Source of the DNA: Rhizobium sp. Leaf371
GTDB lineage: Bacteria > Pseudomonadota > Alphaproteobacteria > Rhizobiales > Rhizobiaceae
Direction: 5' to 3'
NCBI RefSeq assembly: GCF_001424045.1
Contig: NZ_LMQB01000012.1
Span: forward strand, 176,951-231,635
DNA length: 54,685 nucleotides
The translations under genes were made by a program, and so were the position numbers. The notes beneath the pieces are model-generated. The model was not told the origin of the DNA. It made no database searches and was given only the letters and a program-made list of their open reading frames with translations. Shown here in pieces: positions 47,187-54,685 of the stretch (the stretch's first letter is position 1; every line of letters begins with the position of its first letter).

Positions 47187-48116
47187 ATGGACAACCGGGC
47201 CGGCGAGATGGAGGTTTTCGTGGCGGCCGTGGACGGCGGCGGCTTTTCGGCGGCGGGTCGCAGGCTCGGCCTGTCGCCGTCGGCCGTCAGCAAGCTCGTC
47301 GCGCGGCTGGAGGACCGGCTGGGGGCGCGGCTTCTGGTGCGCACCACCCGCACGCTGCAGCCGACGCCGGAAGGCGAGCTCTATCTCGCCCGCGCCCGCG
47401 CCATCCTTGCCGAGATCAACGAGACGGAACGCCTGATCACGAGCGGCACGCAGGCCGTGCCGCGCGGCGTGTTGCGGGTCAGCGCGCTGATGGCCTTTGC
47501 CGAGCGCCATATCCTGCCGCTGATCGGCGAATTCCGCAGCCTCTACCCGCATGTGCTGATCGATCTGTCGCTGAGCGACGACGTGGTGGATCTTGTGGGC
47601 GACCGCACGGACATCGCCATCCGGTCGTCCGGCGCGCTCCGCGACAGCTCGCTGAAGACGCGAAAGCTGCTCGACAGCCACCGCCTGCTGGTGGCATCGC
47701 CTGCCTATCTCGCCCGCCACGGCACGCCGCAGGTGCCGGCGGATCTCGCGCGCCATGCCTGCCTCGGCTTCAACATTCCCGGCATGCGCAGCGAATGGCC
47801 GTTTATCGATCCGCTCAGCGGCGCGACGATCCAGCGGCCGTTCGAGCCGGCGGTCCTCGTCAATGCCGGCTTCGTCATGCGGACGCTCTGCCTCGACGGC
47901 GTCGGCATCGGCCGCATCGGCGCCTTTCACATCCAGCGGGATGTCGATGCCGGGCGTCTTGTGCCGCTGTTGCAGGCGCACCGCCCGGCCGACCGGGAAA
48001 CCATCCATGCCGTCTTTGCCAGCCACGAGCATCTCGCCGCCCGCATCCGCGCCTTCATCGATTTCCTCGTTGCCCGCATCGACCCAGCCCACATCGGCCC
48101 CGCCCAGTCGTCATAG
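47187..48116 (+). CDS. LysR-family transcriptional regulator
   Basis: A 309-residue LTTR. The N-terminal winged helix-turn-helix is MEVFVAAVDGGGFSAAGRRL, then GLSPSAVSKLVARLEDRLG. The effector-binding domain (from residue 90) contains VLRVSALMAFAERHILPLIG and GDRTDIAIRSSGALRDSSLK. It is the CysB/GcvA-type LTTR fold that forms tetramers and responds to a small ligand. Divergence from the MFS gene suggests it controls that exporter. A ribosome site (gaggggcggacgaga) precedes the ATG. Confidence 0.95.
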   Translation: MDNRAGEMEVFVAAVDGGGFSAAGRRLGLSPSAVSKLVARLEDRLGARLLVRTTRTLQPTPEGELYLARARAILAEINETERLITSGTQAVPRGVLRVSALMAFAERHILPLIGEFRSLYPHVLIDLSLSDDVVDLVGDRTDIAIRSSGALRDSSLKTRKLLDSHRLLVASPAYLARHGTPQVPADLARHACLGFNIPGMRSEWPFIDPLSGATIQRPFEPAVLVNAGFVMRTLCLDGVGIGRIGAFHIQRDVDAGRLVPLLQAHRPADRETIHAVFASHEHLAARIRAFIDFLVARIDPAHIGPAQSS

Positions 48117-48202
48117 TGAACGACACCTTGAAAGGCCAACCGCACGAGCCAACTTGACAAAACCGCCGCTTCCCCCTCCGATAGGGCGAGGAGGAGGCCC
48201 CG

Positions 48203-49093
48203 ATGTCCGCAAGGAAACGTGCTTCCATGTCCGAAACCCCCGCCGCCGCGCCAATATCGCTTCAGACCCGCTCGGGCGCCAGGCAACGGCAGATGTCGCT
48301 GACGCCGGAACTGGTCGCGCTCTGCTATCGCGACGAGCCCGATCCCGGTCTCGATGCGCGGCTGACGCCGATGGAGGACGAGGATTACCGGGCGCTGGCG
48401 CGCGATCTGGACGCGCAGTCGGGCGGCGCGCCGCTCTGGGTCTTTGCCTATGGCTCGCTGATCTGGAAGCCGGAATTCGACCCGGTCGAAAGCCGCCGCG
48501 CCACCGCCTATGGCTGGCACCGCGCCTTTTCGCTGAAGATCGACCGCTGGCGCGGCTCGCGCGCCGCACCCGGGCTGATGATGGCGCTGGAGCGGGGCGG
48601 GCGCTGCGACGGCGTGATCTACCGGCTTGCGGATGGCGACCGCATCGCCCAGATCGAGCGCCTGCTGCGCCGCGAACTTTCCTCGCGCGAAACGGTCTCC
48701 ACCGTCCGCTGGATGCCGGTCCGCACGCCCGAAGGCCCAGTGTCCGAAGGCCCGGCGAATACGAATGTGAACGTGCTCGGCTTCTGGCTCGGATCGACCG
48801 GCCACGACGCCGTCGCCCGCCTGCCGCTGGAGGAGGTCGCCCGCATCCTCGCCCGCGCCTGCGGCCATGTCGGCTCAGGCGCGGAATATCTCTACAACAC
48901 CGTGCTCCACCTCGAAGCCGCCGGCATCCACGACCGCAACCTCTGGCGCCTGCAGGCCCTGGTCGCCGAGGAGATCCGCAGCCTCTACGCGCAGGATGGT
49001 GCATCGACACCCCTGACGGGACAGGCGAAAGCCGCGCTGCAGGCAACGCCCGCCATCAAGGTCGGTGCCGAAAAGGCCTGCGATCCGGTCTGA
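48203..49093 (+). CDS. chaC: ChaC-like gamma-glutamylcyclotransferase
   Basis: A 296-residue protein of the ChaC family, which cleaves the gamma-glutamyl bond of glutathione to give 5-oxoproline. The signature PLWVFAYGSLIWKPEFDPV is present, followed by YGWHRAFSLKIDRWRG and CDGVIYRLADGDR. The N-terminal 65 residues extend beyond the enzyme core. A gaggagg ribosome site supports the ATG at 48203. Its stop at 49091 is followed by a piece that matches the end of the converging response regulator gene, and then by a partial second copy of chaC (49134 on). The gene itself is complete. Confidence 0.93.
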   Translation: MSARKRASMSETPAAAPISLQTRSGARQRQMSLTPELVALCYRDEPDPGLDARLTPMEDEDYRALARDLDAQSGGAPLWVFAYGSLIWKPEFDPVESRRATAYGWHRAFSLKIDRWRGSRAAPGLMMALERGGRCDGVIYRLADGDRIAQIERLLRRELSSRETVSTVRWMPVRTPEGPVSEGPANTNVNVLGFWLGSTGHDAVARLPLEEVARILARACGHVGSGAEYLYNTVLHLEAAGIHDRNLWRLQALVAEEIRSLYAQDGASTPLTGQAKAALQATPAIKVGAEKACDPV

Positions 49094-49133
49094 GCCGACG
49101 TCCCGACGACGACGCTTTTTAAAGCCCCGGCAG

Positions 49134-49227
49134 CGGCCACAACGCCGTCGCCCGCCTGCCGCTGGAGGAGGTCGCCCGCATCCTCGCCCGCGCCTGCGGC
49201 CATGTCGGCTCAGGCGCGGAATATCTC
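49134..49227 (+). repeat. Partial duplicate of chaC (segment A)
   Basis: 94 bases match chaC 48799-48892 at 93 of 94 positions (a single G to A at 49141). It begins immediately after a copy of the last bases of the response regulator gene (49119-49133). It has no start and is a broken fragment. Confidence 0.95.
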
Positions 49228-49343
49228 ACCATCTCGTTTTGCACTTAATCGTGAGATTCCGCTTCAACAGTTTCAATAAACAAAAGGTCCCATCGATCAT
49301 CTATCTCCAACTTGTCTGACGCAGTGTAGCAACCTCGTAATAA

Positions 49344-49967
49344 TCAAAGGAAAGATTGTATCTTTCCCTCAGGTAGAAAATCGTTGATCTGGTACCGCTC
49401 ATGCCGAGCGGTTATGGTTCGAGACTCAAATCGATCATCTGATCTCGTCAGGATGATAATTTTTCCGTCGGAATTGGTTTCCGTAAAGCCGTCCAGGTAA
49501 AGTGCGATATTGTCGAACGCAGCGCCTGTAGAGTCATATCGCCCTGGCGAACCGTTTGCTGACTCCAAGAGCCTCAGCAATTTATCGCTTTCCATCTGAA
49601 AGATACGTTCACCGCTCAAATTGATTTGGTCAGCCTGCTCCGACGCAATAATCGATTGAAGTCTGCCATTCAAATAATCGAGTACCAGAGAACTTCCCGT
49701 CAGCCTTTGCGTAATAACCGTGGCTTCATCTGTAGATTCATCAACGTGATCTTTATCCTTGGCGAGCTCATCATCTGAAAAATACTTGCTAAGAAAATCA
49801 TCGTTGTCATCAGCCACGCCGGGAGTTATCGGGTTCGTGGATGCGGCTTCAACAGCGCCATAGATTTCGCTTAATTTGGCAACGTCGCTCACCAACATCC
49901 CAAATTTTAGCTGCGTCAGCCCATCTTTGGGTACAAGCGTCCATTCTTGATCCAAGTTCGTCTCCAA
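49344..49967 (-). CDS. AT-rich islet gene, immunity-protein-like
   Basis: A 207-residue acidic protein in a visibly AT-richer region. The start is TTG at 49967 with a weak ribosome site. The opening (EWTLVPKDGLTQLKFGMLVS, then DVAKLSEIYG) resembles the family of immunity proteins beginning WxLxPGxGxxxIxFGMSxxEV that protect against polymorphic toxins. The rest (TVITQRLTGSSLVLDYLNGR, then RLQSIIASEQADQINL and FDNIALYLDGFTETN) contains no catalytic motif or cysteine. No toxin is beside it, so it would be an orphan. The hairpin ggaaaga/tctttcc at 49349-49367 lies at its 3' end. Family assignment is by pattern, not by search. Confidence 0.6.
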   Translation of the reverse strand: METNLDQEWTLVPKDGLTQLKFGMLVSDVAKLSEIYGAVEAASTNPITPGVADDNDDFLSKYFSDDELAKDKDHVDESTDEATVITQRLTGSSLVLDYLNGRLQSIIASEQADQINLSGERIFQMESDKLLRLLESANGSPGRYDSTGAAFDNIALYLDGFTETNSDGKIIILTRSDDRFESRTITARHERYQINDFLPEGKIQSFL

Positions 49968-50101
49968 CGTCTCTCTATGGAATGATACCGTTTTCTCTCA
50001 AGCACAATGCGTAACGCATCATCTGGTCTATCGCTTCATCATAACGAGTGGGGTCACCTTGGATGAAGGGCCGCATTCTTACCATTCAGTGCCAAACGAC
50101 A

Positions 50102-50281
50102 CCCTGGTCGCCGGGGAGATCCGCAGCCTCTACGCGCAGGATGGTGCGTCGACACCCCTGACGGGACAGGCGAAAGCCGCGCTGCAGGCAACGACCGCCA
50201 TCAAGGTCGGTGCCGAAAAGGCCTGCGATCCGGTCTGAGCCGACGTCCCAAAGACGACGAAGCTTTTTAAAGCCCCGGCAG
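50102..50281 (+). repeat. Partial duplicate of chaC and flank (segment B)
   Basis: This matches chaC 48957-49133 over about 177 bases with a handful of changes and a 3-base length difference near 50250-50260, including the stop codon and the last bases of the convergent response regulator. It forms the right edge of the islet. The 64 bases between the two duplicated pieces (48893-48956) are replaced by the islet. Confidence 0.95.
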
Positions 50282-50662
50282 CTGCGGCAGCGCGGCGAAG
50301 CCCTGGAGGGTGGAGAGCAGGCGGGTGTGGTCGTAGGGTTTCGGGAAGAACACGGCCCGGTCCGGCAGTTGCGCCGCGGCATTGGTGACGGCGCCGGAGG
50401 TGATGATGATCTCGATCGGCGGCCAGCGGTCGCGAATGGCGGCGGCGAGCTTCAGCCCGTCCATGCTGCCGGGCATGTCGATATCGGTAAAGACGATGCG
50501 GATGTCGAGCCGGGTTTCCAGCAGATGCACGGCCTCGTCGGCATTGCTGGCTTCCACGACGGAGAATCCGGCCTCCTCGATCAGGTCCACCGCCATCATC
50601 CGCAGCAGCGGCTCGTCTTCCACCACCAGCACGACCGGCATCGGCGCCTTGGACTGTCCCAT
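50267..50662 (-). CDS. Stand-alone response regulator receiver protein
   Basis: A 131-residue single receiver domain with no output domain. The phospho-acceptor is the aspartate of IVFTDIDMPGSMDGLK, the acidic pocket is LVVEDEPLLRMMAV, and the conserved Thr/Ser and Lys are in IIITSGAVTNAAAQ and FFPKPYDHTRLL. The ATG at 50662 (MGQSKAPMP) starts the domain properly; a longer frame to 50707 adds only a short basic extension. It may act as a CheY-like or phosphorelay shuttle protein. No kinase gene is next to it. Confidence 0.9.
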   Translation of the reverse strand: MGQSKAPMPVVLVVEDEPLLRMMAVDLIEEAGFSVVEASNADEAVHLLETRLDIRIVFTDIDMPGSMDGLKLAAAIRDRWPPIEIIITSGAVTNAAAQLPDRAVFFPKPYDHTRLLSTLQGFAALPQLPGL

Positions 50663-50898
50663 GATCTCAAACCCCCCGGCACACGGGCGCGAGCGGTGCG
50701 GTGGCACCGTGCGGGACGAGGGGAAAATCGAAGCGTGCGATCATGGATCACGATGTCTTGAGCGGAAAGCGAATGCTCTGTTTTGAAGCGGGGCGGCGAG
50801 GCAGGCAAGCAATTTCGCAGATGAACGGCGTTTTTCACATCATGGCTCTGTATGAAGCCGGCAAAACGCACCGGAACGACCGCGTGTTCCGCCCCGCA

Positions 50899-51684
50899 TC
50901 ACGCCGGCGCGTGGCCGTTGCGCTGCGCGATCAGAAACAACCGGGGGAAGCGCAGAAGCACGCGCCCGTCGGCAAGCGGCGGATAGTCGGCGGCCACGCG
51001 CTGGAGGTAGCGCGCAAGGAATGTCGGGCGGAGATCCTCGGAAAGCGGCGCGAGATAGGGGCGCAGGCCGGTGCCCTTCACCCAGTCCACGATGGCCTCC
51101 GGGCCCGCCAGCCGGTGATAATAGATCGTGTGCCACACATCGACGCGGCCGCAGACGGGCGACAGAAGATCGACCAGCCGCCCCGGCGCAGGCAGGCCGC
51201 TCCGGTTCGGCCGCGTCGCGCCATAGGCCTCGGCAAAGAGCGGCTCAGCGGCGATCTCGCGCATGGCCCGGTGCGTCGGCTCCTCCAGATTGTCCGGCAT
51301 CTGCACCGCAAGCACCCCGCCCGGCGCGAGCATCCGGGCGAGCCTGTCGATGGCGAAGAGAGGGTCCGGCAGCCATTGCAGCACGGCATTGGCGAAGATC
51401 AGCGCCGGCGGGGCGGGCGCCTGCCAGTCGTTGAGGTCGGCGTGCCGGAACGGGATATCGGCCAGCCGTTGCCGCGCGGCGGCCAGCATGTCCGCGTCGC
51501 TGTCGATGCCGGTGAGGGGCGCGGCCGGAAACCGCGCGGCGAGCAGCGCCGTCGAATTGCCCGGCCCGCAGCCGATGTCGAAGATCGGACCGTCCGGCAG
51601 GTCCGGAACCTGCGCCAGCAGATCCCGCGCCGGCCGCGTCCGCTCGTCCTCGAAGGCCAGATATTGCGCCGCCGACCAGGCCAT
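50899..51684 (-). CDS. tam: Trans-aconitate 2-methyltransferase
   Basis: A 261-residue SAM-dependent methyltransferase. Motif I is IFDIGCGPGNSTALLAARF, followed by GIDSDADMLAAARQRL and ANAVLQWLPDPLFAIDRL. The start MAWSAAQYLAFEDERTRPAR and the tail match Tam, which methylates trans-aconitate to relieve aconitase inhibition. The gene lies 2 bp after the phosphatase gene stop, so both form a short operon. The substrate is inferred from close similarity to Tam. Confidence 0.92.
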   Translation of the reverse strand: MAWSAAQYLAFEDERTRPARDLLAQVPDLPDGPIFDIGCGPGNSTALLAARFPAAPLTGIDSDADMLAAARQRLADIPFRHADLNDWQAPAPPALIFANAVLQWLPDPLFAIDRLARMLAPGGVLAVQMPDNLEEPTHRAMREIAAEPLFAEAYGATRPNRSGLPAPGRLVDLLSPVCGRVDVWHTIYYHRLAGPEAIVDWVKGTGLRPYLAPLSEDLRPTFLARYLQRVAADYPPLADGRVLLRFPRLFLIAQRNGHAPA

Positions 51685-51686
51685 GC

Positions 51687-52250
51687 TCAGCCCTTTGCCG
51701 GTTTCCAGGCTTTTGCCGGAAAGCGCAGCGCCTGCCTGGCGAGCTTGCCCTTCAGCCCGAGCGCGGTATCGCAAAGGCCGACGACATGCCGGTTCGGCTT
51801 GGCATCCGGCCGCAGCGCATGCAGCGCGGCGGCGGCCGATTCGGGGTCCATGTAGCGCGCGAGAATGCCGAGCGTCAGCGCCGTCGAGCGGCCGATCCCG
51901 CGCAGGCAGTGGATCAGCAGCCGCGCATCCGCCGGCAGTCCGTCGATGAAGGCGAAGGCCTGCGTGATGGCGGGCAGTCGCGCCGCGTCCCGCTCCTCCG
52001 GGTCCATCGTGTCGCCGAAGATCAGTTGCAGATGCCGGTCTTCGGGAAGGTCGATCATCGACAGGAGCTTGGTGTCCGGCGCCCGGATGGAGATGAGATG
52101 CGTCGGCGCCCAGAGCGCGCGATTGTGCCGCGCCTCGGTCTGCGAACTCACCATCATCGACAGCGGCCAGCCGTTCCGGTGTTCGGGATTGGGAAGCAGC
52201 ACCGGCGAAAAAAGAACGTCCTCATCCGGTGTCTGCGCTGCGCGTGCCAT
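51687..52250 (-). CDS. Tyrosine/dual-specificity phosphatase-like protein
   Basis: A 187-residue protein. The signature LLIHCLRGIGRSTALTLG contains HC, five residues, then R and S (HCX5RS), the active site of protein tyrosine phosphatases, with the cysteine as nucleophile. Earlier residues (THLISIRAPDTKLLS) and the acidic loop LQLIFGDTMDPEERDA fit the DSP fold, where a general-acid Asp is expected. It may dephosphorylate proteins or small phosphates. A gaggtgg ribosome site precedes the ATG. It is translated just ahead of tam. Confidence 0.85.
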   Translation of the reverse strand: MARAAQTPDEDVLFSPVLLPNPEHRNGWPLSMMVSSQTEARHNRALWAPTHLISIRAPDTKLLSMIDLPEDRHLQLIFGDTMDPEERDAARLPAITQAFAFIDGLPADARLLIHCLRGIGRSTALTLGILARYMDPESAAAALHALRPDAKPNRHVVGLCDTALGLKGKLARQALRFPAKAWKPAKG

Positions 52251-52360
52251 GATCCACCTCGTGATTCTCTGTCTGCCCCGGTGGGTAAATTAGCAGCGGG
52301 AACGGGACCGAGCCAAGGGTCCCCGGCGGAAATTCCGGTCGGCGCTCCGGCGCGCGCGCG

Positions 52361-53401
52361 TCAGAACGTCGTGACGACGCTGATGCCGAGATCGGTGGAC
52401 GTGTCCATCGTGACGAGCGCGGGCACGGCCTCTTCCAGCGAGAGATGCCGGCCGATCAGCTTCTGCGGCGCGAGCTTGCCCGACGCCACCAGCGCCAGCA
52501 TCGCCTCGTAGCGCCAGGCCTGCATGCCGTGGCTGCCATAGATCTCCAGCTCCTGGCCGATCACCTGCGCCATCGGGATCTGCGGCGCCGCGTGGTCGCC
52601 GAGCATCAGCCCCACCTGCACATGCCGGCCGCGCCGGCGCAGGTTGCGGATGGAATTGAAGCAGGTGACGGGCGAGCCGAGCGCGTCGATCGACAGATGC
52701 GCGCCGCCGCCGGTGATCTCGCGCACGGCCTCGGCGATATCGCCGGTCTGCGTGGCATTGATGGTCTGCACCGCCCCGATCTCGCGGGCAAAGGACAGTT
52801 TCGTGTCGGCAATGTCGATGGCGATCACGTTCGCGCCCATGGCCGAGGCGATCATGACGGCCGACAGCCCCACGCCGCCGGCACCGTGCACGGCCACCCA
52901 TTCGCCGCCGCGCACCCGGCCCTGGTCGACGATCGCCCGGAAGGCGGTGGCAAACCGGCAGCCGAGGCTTGCCGCCGTCGCCGCATCGATGTCGTCGGGC
53001 AGCCGCACGAGGTTCTCGTCGGCAAAGTCGATCGCGACATAGTCGGCGAACGAGCCCCAATGGGTGAAGCCCGGCTGGAACTGGTCGGGGCAGACCTGCT
53101 GATTGCCGGAATGGCACTCCGCGCAGCGGCCGCAGCCGGACACGAACGGCACCGTCACCCGGTCGCCGACCGTGTAGCGCATCACGCCGCGGCCGGTGGC
53201 GACGACCGTGCCGGCAAGCTCGTGGCCGGGCACGTGCGGCAGGCGGATATCGGGATCGTGGCCCATCCAGCCGTGCCAGTCGCTGCGGCAGAGGCCCGTC
53301 GCCTCCACCTGGATGACCACGCCACCGTCCGTGGGCGTCGGATCCGGCACGTCGCGGATCTCCGGCGTCTTGCCGAACGTGTCGAAATACATGGCGCGCA
53401 T
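52361..53401 (-). CDS. Zinc-dependent alcohol dehydrogenase
   Basis: A 346-residue medium-chain dehydrogenase. Catalytic zinc ligands are the cysteine of [12 protein letters not shown] and the histidine-glutamate of [10 protein letters not shown]. The structural zinc site is [16 protein letters not shown]. The NAD-binding Rossmann motif is [19 protein letters not shown]. It is of the bacterial alcohol dehydrogenase type (AdhP/YahK-like), with an unknown alcohol as substrate. The ATG at 53401 has a cggag ribosome site. Divergent from the aminotransferase gene with a 245 bp spacer. Confidence 0.95.
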   Translation of the reverse strand: MRAMYFDTFGKTPEIRDVPDPTPTDGGVVIQVEATGLCRSDWHGWMGHDPDIRLPHVPGHELAGTVVATGRGVMRYTVGDRVTVPFVSGCGRCAECHSGNQQVCPDQFQPGFTHWGSFADYVAIDFADENLVRLPDDIDAATAASLGCRFATAFRAIVDQGRVRGGEWVAVHGAGGVGLSAVMIASAMGANVIAIDIADTKLSFAREIGAVQTINATQTGDIAEAVREITGGGAHLSIDALGSPVTCFNSIRNLRRRGRHVQVGLMLGDHAAPQIPMAQVIGQELEIYGSHGMQAWRYEAMLALVASGKLAPQKLIGRHLSLEEAVPALVTMDTSTDLGISVVTTF

Positions 53402-53646
53402 GGCGGTCTCCGCAGGTTTGGGGTTTGAGAGCGTTGCACGTGCCTAGCGCAAACGACGCCGGCGGGCAAAGCCGGTAAGTCCGGACGATCAGAAGTTTTG
53501 ATCGATCCATTCACCCCTGTTCTCCGATTTCGGGCTATGCGACAAGACGGATCGAGATTGCAGGGCGAGCGACCCGTGCCGGCCCGGCATCGATCCCGAC
53601 GCGAGCATTCGAGAATGACAACGAGAACGAGAACAAGGAGACCATC

Positions 53647-54531
53647 ATGGCCGTCGACACGTCACCGCGCAGCACCACATGGACCTTCGTCGATGGCGAA
53701 TGGGTGACGGGCAACCCGCCGCTGATCGGGCCGACCTCGCATGCCATGTGGCTCGGCTCGACCGTGTTCGACGGCGCCCGCTGGTTCGACGGCATCGCGC
53801 CGGATCTCGATCTCCACTGCCAGCGCGTCAACCGTTCGGCGCTGGCGCTCGGCCTCGATGCGCTCGTCGCCGCCGAGGATATCGAAGGCCTCGCCTGGGA
53901 GGGCGTCAAGAAGTTCGACGGCCGCACCGCGATCTACATCAAGCCGATGTACTGGGCCGAACACGGCATGCCGGGCTCGGTTGTGGCGGCCGATCCCGCA
54001 TCCACGCGCTTCGCGCTCTGCCTGTTCGAAGCGCCGATGAACACGGCCCAGCCGTCCTCGCTCACCGTCTCGCCCTTCCGCCGCCCGAGCCCCGAAGTCG
54101 CGGTGACCACGGCCAAGACCGGCAGCCTCTACCCCAATTCCGGCCGCATGATCCTGGAGGCCCGCTCGCGCGGCTTCGACAACGCGCTGGCAAAGGACAT
54201 GAACGGCAATGTCGCGGAAACCGCCTCGTCCAACATCTTCATGGTCAAGGACGGCATCGTCTTCACCCCGCTCGCCAACGGCACCTTCCTCGCCGGCATC
54301 ACCCGCTCCCGCGTCCTCACCCTGTTGCGCCGCGCCGGTCTCGACGTGCGCGAGACGACGCTGACGGTCGAGGATTTCCTCGCCGCCGACGAGATCTTCA
54401 CCTCCGGCAACTTCTCCAAGATCGTCCCCGTCGTCAGGCTCGACGACCGGCATTTCCAGGAGGGCCCGGTGGGGAAAAAGGCGCTCGAAGTCTACATGGA
54501 CTGGGCCCATGGCAACGGGTCGGATTTCTGA
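53647..54531 (+). CDS. Class IV (branched-chain-type) aminotransferase
   Basis: A 294-residue PLP aminotransferase of fold type IV. Its N-terminus TTWTFVDGEWVTGNPPLIG and the segments FDGARWFDGIAPDLDLHCQR and SPEVAVTTAKTGSLYPNSGR (with the PLP lysine) are characteristic. ETASSNIFMVKDG carries the conserved glutamate, and NGTFLAGITRSRVLTLLRR follows. This group contains branched-chain aminotransferases (IlvE) and D-amino-acid transaminases; the substrate range cannot be decided here. An aaggag site precedes the ATG. Confidence 0.93.
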   Translation: MAVDTSPRSTTWTFVDGEWVTGNPPLIGPTSHAMWLGSTVFDGARWFDGIAPDLDLHCQRVNRSALALGLDALVAAEDIEGLAWEGVKKFDGRTAIYIKPMYWAEHGMPGSVVAADPASTRFALCLFEAPMNTAQPSSLTVSPFRRPSPEVAVTTAKTGSLYPNSGRMILEARSRGFDNALAKDMNGNVAETASSNIFMVKDGIVFTPLANGTFLAGITRSRVLTLLRRAGLDVRETTLTVEDFLAADEIFTSGNFSKIVPVVRLDDRHFQEGPVGKKALEVYMDWAHGNGSDF

Positions 54532-54578
54532 GCGGTCGGCAAAGCGGGGGGAGACGGCCCCTCATCCCGCTGCCGCGA

Positions 54579-54606
54579 CCTTCTCCCCGTTCTCACGGGG
54601 AGAAGG
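54579..54606. repeat. REP-like hairpin (perfect 12 bp stem)
   Basis: ccttctccccgt (54579-54590) pairs perfectly with acggggagaagg (54595-54606) with a tctc loop. This is the common rhizobial intergenic palindrome. It lies 48 bp after the aminotransferase stop; a similar element is at 8661. No gene is seen from 54532 to the end of the window. Confidence 0.85.
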
Positions 54607-54685
54607 AGCCCAGAACGGCCGCCCATCTCTCTCAGTCCCGGTCTCGCGGGGGGACTTGGAGCGGGCGTTGGCCACATCTCCCTTC

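Noticed and set aside
49065-49319. An 84-codon plus-strand frame over the chaC duplicate
   Set aside because: It is a wrong-frame reading of the duplicated chaC sequence running into the islet.

Overview
The window reads as chromosomal DNA of a GC-rich alphaproteobacterium, most likely a member of the Rhizobiaceae. The evidence is a GANTC methyltransferase (ccrM), the gene order mutY - DUF721 - DsbA-like - smc - ppdK, the group thrC - M16 peptidase - RimJ-like acetyltransferase - EAL/GGDEF protein, and the many short hairpin repeats of the type seen between rhizobial genes. Genus and species cannot be fixed from this sequence alone.

Layout. Positions 1-3.6 kb hold a minus-strand operon: thrC, an M16 zinc peptidase, a GNAT acetyltransferase and the start of a membrane c-di-GMP protein. 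From 3.9 to 11 kb come a lipoprotein, two RTX calcium-binding proteins, a HAD phosphatase, a MntA/HepT module with an internally deleted HepT, ccrM with a GANTC site in its leader, a strong candidate structured RNA, and a RelE/XRE toxin-antitoxin pair. From 11 to 25.9 kb is mostly conserved housekeeping sequence (YihX-like phosphatase, mutY, DUF721, DsbA-like lipoprotein, smc, ppdK, a GGDEF protein, DUF1499), interrupted by a FitAB-type toxin-antitoxin pair and a start-less gene remnant. From 26 to 27.6 kb are a metallo-beta-lactamase protein, a cupin, a small tandem repeat and tRNA-Gln(TTG).

From 27.9 to 37.7 kb is accessory DNA on the minus strand: a PAS/XRE-like protein, a 1851-residue DUF4011 - SF1 helicase - Vsr-like nuclease - DUF3320 protein, a frameshifted nuclease-like gene and a bacterial O-GlcNAc-transferase-like (SPINDLY, GT41) protein. 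The helicase is of a type found in predicted antiviral loci, and this is the best candidate for an undescribed system in the window.

From 38.2 to 48.1 kb lie a chemoreceptor followed by a broken cheW, small rhizobial proteins, a cold-shock protein, a HerA-like ATPase, DUF2267, an aldo/keto reductase and a divergent MFS/LysR pair. From 48.2 to 50.3 kb the 3' part of chaC and the tail of the next gene are duplicated; the second copy is split by an AT-rich islet carrying one immunity-protein-like gene. The window ends with a lone response regulator, tam, a tyrosine-phosphatase-like protein, a zinc alcohol dehydrogenase and a class IV aminotransferase.

How they relate. Most loci are independent housekeeping units. 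The more coherent stories are three small toxin-antitoxin modules placed between core genes, a possible defence cluster near tRNA-Gln, and several signs of recent decay (hepT, cheW, the nuclease-like gene, the start-less ORF and the chaC duplication).
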